Source: Bdellovibrionales bacterium (GTDB lineage: Bacteria; Bdellovibrionota; Bdellovibrionia; Bdellovibrionales; UBA1609). Taken from it: a stretch of DNA of 11,479 bases. The stretch lies in NCBI GenBank assembly GCA_026713205.1, contig JAPOOY010000282.1, forward strand, positions 1-11,479, given 5' to 3'. This document shows, in pieces, positions 1 through 11,400 of the stretch. Position 1 is the stretch's first letter. The number at the start of each line of letters is the position of its first letter. The notes beneath the pieces are model-generated. The model was not told the origin of the DNA and made no database searches. It saw only the letters and a list, made by a program, of their open reading frames with translations. The position numbers and the translations under genes are program-made.

Positions 1-5892
<5,892 letters not shown>

Positions 5893-5893
<1 letters not shown>

Positions 5894-7023
5894 TAAAATC
5901 TCATTGGCATCACTATACAAATATAGTTTTTATTCTCTTCCTCACTTTCCTCTTCTTTAAATAAACAAGGGGAGGAACTTGCCTTAAAAAACATTTTTAC
6001 CCGTTTCTTTTTCATAGAATGAAGCACATCCAACACATATTTTGAATTAAGTCTGATTTTTAGTTTTGAAGTCTGACTCTCACAATTAATAATTTCCCGA
6101 GCTTCTTCCTGAGTATCTGTATTAATAAACTCCATAGTCAATTTGCTTTTTGTGAAAGAAAATGTCACTCCCTTAAAACGAGCGCTCGCTAAAACTGAAA
6201 CCCTTCTTAATCCAGCTAAAAATTCCTCCCGATCCAATGATATTTCCTTCCCTGGATCATCCGGTATCAGGCGTTTATAGTCAGGATAAGCTCCCTCTAT
6301 CAAACGAATACCAAGCTTTTGATTTTTAAAATGAACAATAAGACGGGGAACTTCAATGGCTATATCCACTTCATCATTTTCCTCTGCCGAACTCAGCATT
6401 TTTTTAATCTCCTGAAGACCTTTTTTTGGAATAATAATCTGCTGATCCGTAAACTCCAGCTTTTGTTTCATGGGAGTATCCATGCAGCTCAACCTATAAC
6501 CGTCTGTTGCCACCCAGCGATATTTTGATTCTTTAGGAAAAGATTCCAGAAAAACCCCCATCAGGTGGTAACGAGAATCATCTAAAGAAGTACAATAAAC
6601 AGTTTTATCAATAGACTCCAGCAGTTCCTTTGCCTTAAATTTCTGAAAATCTTTTGTTTGAACGGGAGGGAAAACAGGAAAATCCTCATCTTTCAAACTA
6701 TGAATTTGAAATTTGGAATCCCCCTTAGTGATTTGAATCTTACGATGAGATTCATTACTTAAAGTCATCGCGCCCGAAGAAAGCTCTCTGATAATTTCAA
6801 AGAGACGCTTCCCGTTAACAACCAGACTTCCCGGAGTATTTACTTTACCTGGAAAATGACCTGAAAAACTTAATTCCGAATCGGATGCATAAAGAGTGAT
6901 ATGCTCCCCTTCCGTTTTAATTAAAACATTCTCAAAAATAGGTGTATTGGTTCGTTTTTCCAATAGACCCTGAATTTGACTTATAAGGGGCCAGAAATGT
7001 TCTCGTTCCACAGTTATATTCAT
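5893..7023 (-). CDS. dnaN: DNA polymerase III beta sliding clamp (DnaN)
   Basis: The beta clamp is a ring-shaped homodimer that tethers DNA polymerase III and many repair proteins to DNA. The 376-residue protein has the three repeated clamp folds. Landmarks are RYHLMGVFLE (about 151-160), ATDGYRLS (172-179), LIEGAYPDYKRLIP (241-254) and the C-terminal MPMRF, close to the family's usual MPMRL ending that lies at the partner-binding pocket. The ATG at 7023 has a clear ribosome-binding site, AAAGGAAAG, about five bases upstream. This is the first gene of the four-gene overlapped operon dnaN-recF-gyrB-gyrA. The gap to dnaA is 197 bases, so dnaN probably has its own promoter there, although I could not pick a convincing -35/-10 pair. 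Length and motifs are ordinary. Confidence 0.98.
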
Positions 7024-7220
7024 AACAACTTTCCTTTATATATAACTTGTCGTAGTAGGGTTGTGTAAAGAGTGGAAAATTTATAAACTATTGAAATCAT
7101 TTTAATTTTTCTCATTTGTTTGAAGAATAACTTCTTAAAAAACCATCTTTTTTTAAATTATTTTAGTTACTCCAAAAATAAAAAACAACTTTTCCACAAG
7201 AATATTGTCATTTATTTAAA
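7024..7220. other. AT-rich dnaA-dnaN intergenic region, best oriC candidate
   Basis: This 197-base gap is strongly AT-rich, with long A and T runs between about 7081 and 7190 that could serve as an unwinding element. No perfect TTATCCACA box is present. The closest words are TTTTCCACA (7190-7198, one mismatch), TGTGGATTT just inside dnaA (7235-7243, two mismatches on the minus strand) and AGTGGAAAA at 7071-7079 (a degenerate TTTTCCACT on the minus strand). The plus strand goes from clear C excess in dnaN to near-equal G and C in dnaA, although both genes point the same way, which places a skew change here. An origin between dnaA and dnaN is known in several bacteria; its location here is inference. 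The gap must also hold the dnaN promoter. Confidence 0.5.
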
Positions 7221-7237
7221 TCATAGGGAAAAGTTGT
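7173..7237 (-). terminator. Possible Rho-independent terminator of dnaA
   Basis: In the dnaA mRNA sense an 11-bp perfect inverted repeat (ACAACTTTTCC, plus-strand 7227-7237, with GGAAAAGTTGT, plus-strand 7185-7195) is followed at once by a T-rich run (TTTTTATTTTT). That is the layout of an intrinsic terminator. Against this, the loop is about 31 nt, the stem is not GC-rich, and one arm includes the last codons of dnaA. The arms also carry the DnaA-box-like words TTTTCCACA and TGTGGATTT, so the symmetry may instead reflect paired protein-binding sites. Confidence 0.4.
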
Positions 7238-8555
7238 GGATTTCCCTGTGTAAATCCTCCAAAACCTTTTTAAAAGAAGGGTCTTGCAACTGTAATTTTT
7301 TCACTTTTTTAAGGGAATTGATTACGGTGGTGTGGTCCCGTCCTCCAAATAGACGCCCGACATCATTCAAAGATTTTCTTAAAAGGGTTTTGATGAGAAA
7401 CATAGCTGTTTGTCTGGCTGTTACAATATTTTTTGTTCGGCTTTTCCCTTGTAAATCCTCTATACAAACGGAAAAGCTTTTAGCAACTTTTTTTTGTATT
7501 TCTTCCGGTGTGCACTGCTGAGGAGTTAGGGATTTGAGTATTTGTTCAATATGCCGGGAGGAAAAGGTTCCTTTATGGAGATCCTTCATCATTTTTATTC
7601 TATTTAAGACACCCTCCATTTCTCTAACGGATTTTCCACAGGAAGAAGCGATTTTAAGAAGAAAGCTTTCCGAAAGAAGAAGATTTTTTTTATTTGTTTT
7701 ATCTCTTAAAATCGCCAGTTTGGTTTCCATGTCCGGATAGGAAATATCCACAACAAGCCCTCCATCCAGGCGCGTCCGAATTCTTTCCTCCAAATTAGGA
7801 ATTTGATTTGGAAATTTATCACAACAAACCACAACCTGAACCTGTTTATGATAAAGTTCATTAAATGTGTGAAAAAACTCCTCTTGCACGGCGCATCCTT
7901 TGGCAATCATTTGAATATCATCCATCAACAATACATCCACATTTTTTCTGTACTTTTCCTGAAAAGAGGACATTTTCCTGTTTTGAATGGATTGAATACA
8001 TTCATTTAAAAATCTTTCTGCGGAAAGGTAGAGAATTCGGGCTTTAGGTGTGTTTTTTTGAACTTCTTGTCCAATAGCGTTAAGAAGATGTGTTTTTCCC
8101 AATCCTGAAGGGCCACAGATAAATAAGGGATTGAATCTTCTTTCCTGTTTTGTAATGGAAAGACAGGCTCCATAAGCAAATTCATTATTTTTTCCCACAA
8201 TAAAAGAATCAAAGGTATATTCGGAGTTAAAAAACACATTATTTGTTTTTTTTACTCCCTGGACCTTTCTAAGATGAAAGGGAACAGGGAGGTCCGGAAC
8301 CGTTACTTTTAAGCGAATTCCACAGGGTTTTTGATAGCGATGAGTGATTTGGCTGGTAATATCTTTTATAACATTATCTTGAATCCATCTTTTATGGAGA
8401 TCTGAGGGGATTTGTAAAGTAAAAAGAATTTCCTGTGAGTTTTCCTCCAAATTTACCGGTTGGATGGAATTTAACCAGGATTGAAATACGCTGCCGCTTT
8501 TTTTATGATCCAGAAGATTCCGCTTCAACTCAGCCCAAAGGGACTTAGCTTCCAT
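7221..8555 (-). CDS. dnaA: Chromosomal replication initiator DnaA
   Basis: DnaA binds origin boxes and unwinds DNA to start replication. The 444-residue protein has an N-terminal interaction domain (SLWAEL...W, about 1-75), a short linker, an AAA+ domain and a C-terminal DNA-binding domain. Walker A is GPSGLGKT (148-155), Walker B LLMDD (209-213), and the arginine-finger region is LEERIRTRLDGGLVVDI. The domain IV signature is GGRDHTTVI (404-412). The usual SDRPP after sensor 1 reads CDKFP, a mild departure. The ATG has a strong AAGGAG seven bases upstream (plus-strand 8563-8568). An overlapping ATG five bases earlier is out of frame. dnaA is divergent from rpmH and is transcribed toward the candidate origin. 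Its length is on the short side of normal because domain II is small. Confidence 0.98.
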   Translation of the reverse strand: MEAKSLWAELKRNLLDHKKSGSVFQSWLNSIQPVNLEENSQEILFTLQIPSDLHKRWIQDNVIKDITSQITHRYQKPCGIRLKVTVPDLPVPFHLRKVQGVKKTNNVFFNSEYTFDSFIVGKNNEFAYGACLSITKQERRFNPLFICGPSGLGKTHLLNAIGQEVQKNTPKARILYLSAERFLNECIQSIQNRKMSSFQEKYRKNVDVLLMDDIQMIAKGCAVQEEFFHTFNELYHKQVQVVVCCDKFPNQIPNLEERIRTRLDGGLVVDISYPDMETKLAILRDKTNKKNLLLSESFLLKIASSCGKSVREMEGVLNRIKMMKDLHKGTFSSRHIEQILKSLTPQQCTPEEIQKKVAKSFSVCIEDLQGKSRTKNIVTARQTAMFLIKTLLRKSLNDVGRLFGGRDHTTVINSLKKVKKLQLQDPSFKKVLEDLHREIHNFSL

Positions 8556-8682
8556 TTCATTTCTCCTTTTGTTCCCGCTTTTGAAAGATTTGAGGCATCA
8601 GGGAATTATTAAGGGGTAACACAGTTAAGGGCTTGACGAAAAGGGGAAAATTTATTATGCGTCACATTCAACGGAGAGAAAA
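8556..8682. promoter_or_regulatory. Divergent dnaA/rpmH promoter region
   Basis: This 127-base region separates the divergent dnaA and rpmH start codons, so it must contain both 5' leaders and probably both promoters. The dnaA ribosome-binding site AAGGAG is at 8563-8568 (minus strand) and that of rpmH, GGAGAG, at 8673-8678. I found no DnaA-box match of eight or more bases, so it is a weaker origin candidate than the dnaA-dnaN gap. No convincing minus-strand -35/-10 pair for dnaA could be chosen. Confidence 0.6.
8633..8661 (+). promoter_or_regulatory. Candidate rpmH promoter
   Basis: TTGACG (8633-8638) matches the sigma70 -35 consensus at five of six positions. Downstream are TATTAT (8653-8658), a good -10 word but with a 14-nt spacer, and TATGCG (8656-8661), a poor -10 word with the preferred 17-nt spacer. 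Either would give a leader of roughly 15-25 nt before the rpmH ribosome-binding site and start. Its position fits a promoter for the rpmH-rnpA-yidD-yidC cluster. The -10 choice is unresolved. Confidence 0.5.
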
Positions 8683-8832
8683 ATGAAAAGGACCTATCAA
8701 CCCAGTGCGGTAAAAAGAAAAAGAACCCATGGATTTCGTGTCAGAATGCAAACCAAAGATGGCAGACAGGTTTTAGCCCGAAGAAGACAAAAGGGGCGAA
8801 AAAGGTTGGCAGTAACGATTGGCCACAAATAA
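8683..8832 (+). CDS. rpmH: 50S ribosomal protein L34
   Basis: L34 is a small, very basic protein of the large ribosomal subunit. The 49-residue reading begins MKRTYQPS and continues with the family hallmarks [20 protein letters not shown] and KGRKRLAV, ending with a short extra TIGHK tail beyond the usual 44-46 residues. The ATG has GGAGAG five bases upstream (8673-8678). The gene overlaps the start of rnpA by 14 bases, in keeping with the nearly universal rpmH-rnpA pairing. It is too short for many gene finders but unmistakable. Confidence 0.97.
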   Translation: MKRTYQPSAVKRKRTHGFRVRMQTKDGRQVLARRRQKGRKRLAVTIGHK

Positions 8833-9112
8833 AACAGAGTTTTTTAGGTATCAATGGCTGAAAGGAAGTTATACACCTGAAAAAACCTCTCTTTTTTTTT
8901 GGTCTCTTCCAAAAAGGGCGATTCCACGGGCTGTGGATCGAAACCGGTTGAGACGCTGGGGGCGGGAAAACTTAAAAACCCTGCAAATGACAGGACATTT
9001 CACTGTCCTATTTCTGCCAGCGGGCAAGGGATTTTATAAAACTCTTTGCAGACGGGAATTTGATGATGTCTTTTTTAATTTATTTGAAAAAATTCAGAAA
9101 ACCCACAGATAG
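8819..9112 (+). CDS. rnpA: Ribonuclease P protein component (RnpA), TTG start
   Basis: RnpA is the protein cofactor of RNase P and helps the RNA subunit bind pre-tRNA leader and cleave 5' ends. The 97-residue reading keeps the F-x8-G strand region near the N-terminus (FFRYQWLKG) and the diagnostic [13 protein letters not shown] block at about 38-50, where the RNR motif contacts RNA. The frame opens only three bases before a TTG at 8819 (stop TAA at 8813-8815), and no ATG or GTG lies before the conserved core, so TTG is the only sensible start. It overlaps rpmH by 14 bases and lacks a strong ribosome-binding site, so initiation probably depends on rpmH translation. The N-terminus is about ten residues shorter than typical 110-120-residue homologues. 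The identification rests on the motif and on position after rpmH. Confidence 0.93.
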   Translation: MATNKTEFFRYQWLKGSYTPEKTSLFFWSLPKRAIPRAVDRNRLRRWGRENLKTLQMTGHFTVLFLPAGKGFYKTLCRREFDDVFFNLFEKIQKTHR

Positions 9113-9401
9113 GATTTTAAAGTTCATAGCTTTTTTTGTTATCAGCTTTTATAAGGTCATTGTAAAAGGGCTCTTTGGAGGAGGGGGAGGCTGTCGTTTT
9201 TATCCCACCTGTGGAGACTATGCCCTTCAGGCTTATGAAAAGTATTCTTTTTTTGAAGCCACCCGGAGAACTCTTCGCCGCCTTTTAAGCTGTCATCCTT
9301 TTAGTTTAGTGGGGCAACCTCTTTGGGAACAAAAGGAAAATTCCTTTGATAAAGGGGAGAAGAAAAAGGGAGAGATCGGGAGCGAGATTCCTTTGGTTTG
9401 A
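9063..9401 (+). CDS. yidD: Membrane protein insertion efficiency factor YidD
   Basis: YidD is a small membrane-associated protein that improves YidC/Sec-dependent insertion and is usually encoded between rnpA and yidC, as here. The 112-residue reading has a hydrophobic helix (about residues 18-32), CRFYPTCGDYALQAYEKYSFFEA with the conserved cysteine pair, and LLSCHPFSLVG matching the family RLLRCHPF motif. The segment before the first Cys is a run of five glycines (FGGGGGC), where homologues usually have G-P-R or similar. A charged Lys/Glu-rich tail of about 25 residues follows the conserved core and ends inside the left outer arm of the palindromic repeat. Starts at TTG 9060, ATG 9063 or ATG 9066 are possible. 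GGGA at 9054-9057 fits either ATG. The start region overlaps rnpA by about 50 bases. Confidence 0.93.
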   Translation: MMSFLIYLKKFRKPTDRILKFIAFFVISFYKVIVKGLFGGGGGCRFYPTCGDYALQAYEKYSFFEATRRTLRRLLSCHPFSLVGQPLWEQKENSFDKGEKKKGEIGSEIPLV

Positions 9402-9593
9402 ATTTTGAGGTTTTTAAAGATGGATAATTATATGACTCCCTTCCTGAGAGAACAGGGACCAAAAGTGAGTTCGGCTTTGACACAGGTGCGGCTGTAAGTC
9501 GCTCTGTGGCAAAACGCATGTTTGAACTTTTGGTCCCTGTTCTCTCAGGAAGGGCATCCTTTGATTGCAGCAGAAAACCTCAAAATTCAAACC
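9395..9593 (+). repeat. Nested palindromic repeat element, copy 1 (full extent)
   Basis: Outer arms are a perfect 20-bp inverted repeat: GGTTTGAATTTTGAGGTTTT (9395-9414) and its exact complement at 9574-9593. The yidD stop codon (9399-9401) lies inside the left arm. Within it is a second, perfect 29-bp inverted repeat (9438-9466 with 9526-9554) around a 59-nt loop (9467-9525). The two arm pairs are separated by non-complementary spacers of 23 nt on the left and 19 nt on the right. It occupies most of the yidD-yidC gap and would fold into a very stable hairpin in the transcript. A related copy follows yidC in opposite orientation. The organisation resembles small dispersed palindromic elements such as REP or Rickettsia palindromic elements, but I recognise no named family. 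Confidence 0.85.
9438..9554 (+). repeat. Inner 29-bp stem and conserved 59-nt loop of copy 1
   Basis: The inner arms pair at 29 of 29 positions. The loop has its own nested pairing: TTTG-A-CACAG (9476-9485) with CTGTG-G-CAAA (9504-9513), one A/G mismatch; then GCGGCT (9488-9493) with AGTCGC (9497-9502), closing a three-base GTA loop. The GCGGCT/AGTCGC stem needs a G-U wobble in this strand and would have an A/C mismatch in the complement, which favours this strand as the folded RNA. Between arms and mid-stem lie conserved unpaired segments GAGTTCGGC and ACGCATGTTTGA. Copy 2 matches this loop at 54 of 59 positions with no indel. Confidence 0.85.
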
Positions 9594-9637
9594 GGAGAGG
9601 GCAGATTTATGCGTTTAAAAAACTCAAACTGGAGAGG
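9587..9637 (+). repeat. Direct repeat of a ribosome-binding-site-like motif
   Basis: TCAAACCGGAGAGG (9587-9600) recurs as TCAAACTGGAGAGG (9624-9637), 13 of 14 identical with a 37-nt period; both are followed by a similar (G/T)ATTT stretch. A third, looser match (CAACCCTGGAGGG, 9656-9668) contains the true yidC ribosome-binding site. The first unit overlaps the right outer arm of the palindromic element, and a related AAACCGGAGGAG is seen (minus strand) near 11332-11343 beside copy 2. Confidence 0.6.
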
Positions 9638-9680
9638 ATTGATTTTGTTGAAATACAACCCTGGAGGGACATTTAGGTGA
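9609..9680 (+). CDS. Possible 23-residue leader peptide upstream of yidC
   Basis: An ATG at 9609 is preceded by GGAGAGGG (9594-9601) at seven bases spacing, as good a ribosome-binding site as any in the window. The frame encodes 23 residues, beginning MRLKNSNWRG, with a short hydrophobic ILL centre, and ends in a TGA at 9678-9680 that overlaps the yidC GTG as GTGA. Such stop/start overlap suggests coupled translation. No similarity is recognised. It lacks a real membrane segment or a known arrest motif. It may be a genuine regulatory or coupling peptide, or chance in a region of duplicated ribosome-binding-site motifs. Conservation in relatives would decide. Confidence 0.3.
   Translation: MRLKNSNWRGLILLKYNPGGTFR
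9663..9668 (+). promoter_or_regulatory. Ribosome-binding site fixing the yidC GTG start
   Basis: GGAGGG (GGAGGGA at 9663-9669 in context) lies eight bases before GTG 9677. No upstream in-frame start is available because TAG at 9674-9676 directly precedes the GTG. This decides the start and gives the normal short cytoplasmic N-terminus before the first YidC membrane helix. Confidence 0.8.
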
Positions 9681-11254
9681 ATCAGGAAAAAGAGACTTTT
9701 TTTGATAAAAATACTCTTATAGCTATTTTTCTTTTAGGGCTTTGTTGGGTCGGTTGGGATTATTATATGAAAAAAAAATATCCCGGACAGGCTAAACAGG
9801 AACAATCCGAAGCTCAAACCAAAGCTGAAGAAGCATCCCCTTCAAACATTTCATCAGTAAAAACAGCAGATCAAAAGATAAAATCCAAAGGAAAGGAAAC
9901 CACTTATGTTTTTTCCGGTGAAAAAATGGAATTTGTCCTTTCTTCTTTCGGCATGGGTTTTAAGGAGATTCGCTTAAAGTCGTTTTTTGACAGAGACAAA
10001 CAGCCTGTTGTTTTCAAGAATGAGGAGGCCCCCCCTCTTTCCGCAACGGGGCTTTTGAAAACGGAGGAATTGATTCCTTTTAAAGTTCGTCGGGAAAAAA
10101 ATAAATTTATCGGTCACTATGCCTCAAAAAATCTTGAAGTGACAAAGATTCTTGAGGTGGATGAGGATAATTTTATTTTTAAAACCCAAATAGAGGTTTC
10201 CCGTCAATCCCGGCATTTTACAGGGTTGAGGCTCTTTTTTTATCAGGCTGTTCCGCAGAGCGCTCCTAAATCCTGGATTTCCAAAATGCTTTTTATAGTG
10301 GGACAGGATGTTTACGGAGGATTTGTTTTTTCGGAAGAAAAAAGCGAACAAATTGTGGAAACAGAATTGGAAACACCCAAAAACTATCAAAACCTTTCTA
10401 TTCTGGGTTTGGGAAGTAGATACTTTGGACAGGCATTCCTGAATAAGTCCAGCCTTCTTCCGTCAGGAATTTTGAAAAAAAGAGAAAAAGGTCTCCAGGG
10501 GGTTGTGGATTACAAACCTCTCACAACAAGCCCTTTTTCTTTGGATTATGAGGTTTTTTATGGACCAAAATCCCTGGAACATCTTGCCAAAAGAGATTCC
10601 AGACTTGGAAAGTGGATAAATTTTGGTTTTTTTGAGTGGCTGGCTCGTCCGCTTTTACAGCTTTTAAGGGGGTTTCATAAAATAACGGGGAACTGGGGAT
10701 TTGCCATTATTTTGTTAACTTTCTTTGTTCGGCTTTTACTGTTGCCCCTGAATATTCGCTCCTACAAATCCATGAAAGCGATGCAAAAAATACAGCCTCA
10801 GCTTCAGGAATTAAGGGAAAAACATAAAAAAGATCCTCAAACCCTTAATCGGGAAATGATGGCTTTAATGAAGGACCAGAAAGCCAATCCTTTAGGGGGA
10901 TGCCTTCCCCTTATGTTGGTACAGCTTCCTGTTTTTATAGCCCTATACAGAGTCTTGGGGGAAAGCATTGAGCTTTATCAGGCCCCCTTTATCCTTTGGA
11001 TACGGGATCTGAGTTTGTTTGACCCTTGGTATGTTCTGCCCGTTTTAAGCGGAGCGACTTTATTTGTTCAGCAAAAAATAACACCTATGAATGTTCCTCC
11101 GGCGCAGGCGCGCCTGTTCACTTTAATGCCTCTTGTGTTTTCTGTGTTTATGCTCAAATTGCCCAGCGGGCTCACATTATATATTTTTGTAAGCGGGCTT
11201 TTTGGCCTGATTCAGCAATTCTTTTTTGTTAAGTGGAAAAAAGAAAAGGCTTAG
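9677..11254 (+). CDS. yidC: Membrane protein insertase YidC
   Basis: YidC (Oxa1/Alb3 family) inserts inner-membrane proteins alone or with SecYEG. The 525-residue protein has the Gram-negative layout. The first helix is at about 13-28 (FDKNTLIAIFLLGLCWVGWDYY). A Lys/Gln/Glu-rich linker follows, then a large periplasmic P1 domain (about 70-320). The conserved core has helix 2 near 340-358, containing the essential-type hydrophilic-groove arginine R352 (FFVRLLLLP), then the cytoplasmic hairpin with MKAMQKIQPQLQELREKHKKD, PLGGCLPLMLVQLPVFIALY, and the last helices ending PSGLTLYIFVSGLFGLIQQ. The GTG start has a strong ribosome-binding site. It follows yidD, its functional partner, but the two are separated by the palindromic element, which could affect read-through or mRNA stability. 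Length is typical (about 520-560). Confidence 0.97.
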   Translation: MNQEKETFFDKNTLIAIFLLGLCWVGWDYYMKKKYPGQAKQEQSEAQTKAEEASPSNISSVKTADQKIKSKGKETTYVFSGEKMEFVLSSFGMGFKEIRLKSFFDRDKQPVVFKNEEAPPLSATGLLKTEELIPFKVRREKNKFIGHYASKNLEVTKILEVDEDNFIFKTQIEVSRQSRHFTGLRLFFYQAVPQSAPKSWISKMLFIVGQDVYGGFVFSEEKSEQIVETELETPKNYQNLSILGLGSRYFGQAFLNKSSLLPSGILKKREKGLQGVVDYKPLTTSPFSLDYEVFYGPKSLEHLAKRDSRLGKWINFGFFEWLARPLLQLLRGFHKITGNWGFAIILLTFFVRLLLLPLNIRSYKSMKAMQKIQPQLQELREKHKKDPQTLNREMMALMKDQKANPLGGCLPLMLVQLPVFIALYRVLGESIELYQAPFILWIRDLSLFDPWYVLPVLSGATLFVQQKITPMNVPPAQARLFTLMPLVFSVFMLKLPSGLTLYIFVSGLFGLIQQFFFVKWKKEKA

Positions 11255-11400
11255 AGCATGTCCTCATAAGGTTTTTTATGAGAATTTCATTACCAAAAAG
11301 AGCTTTAATCCCTATTTTAGTCTAACTATACTCCTCCGGTTTGAAAATTTCCGGTTCTTCATAAGAAAAAATACTTACACCCTTTATAACAGCCTGTAGG
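11255..11400. other. Intergenic stretch after yidC, no gene seen
   Basis: I see no convincing coding frame here on either strand. It holds a small hairpin (11263-11282) and the word CTCCGGTTTGA (11334-11344). That word is the complement of TCAAACCGGAG at the right outer arm of copy 1 (9587-9597) and lies at a comparable distance from the repeat core (roughly 120-126 nt in both copies). This suggests copy 2 extends leftward through much of this stretch, although the sequence between is not alignable by eye. Confidence 0.5.
11263..11282 (+). terminator. Weak hairpin downstream of yidC
   Basis: CTCATAA and TTATGAG form a perfect 7-bp stem with a six-base GGTTTT loop eight bases after the yidC stop. 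It is AT-rich and is followed by AATTTCATT rather than a clean T run, so it is at best a weak terminator or an mRNA-end structure. The larger palindrome of repeat copy 2 lies downstream and may do the same job. Confidence 0.3.

Noticed and set aside
5894..5920. Upstream in-frame ATG extending RecF by nine residues
   Set aside because: It is inside dnaN and does not match the family N-terminus; the TAATG junction fits better.
7039..7069. TTTACA and TATATA as a dnaN promoter (minus strand)
   Set aside because: The implied transcription start would fall within the dnaN ribosome-binding site, leaving almost no leader, and the 19-nt spacing is poor.
7120..7521. Plus-strand 133-residue ORF across the dnaA 3' end
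   Set aside because: Shadow of dnaA and AT-rich intergenic sequence, with no recognisable motif or ribosome-binding site.
9467..9525. Repeat core as an integron attC site, CRISPR repeat or small self-cleaving ribozyme
   Set aside because: No GTTRRRY recombination core, no regularly spaced repeats, and no recognisable hammerhead, twister or similar catalytic core could be seen.
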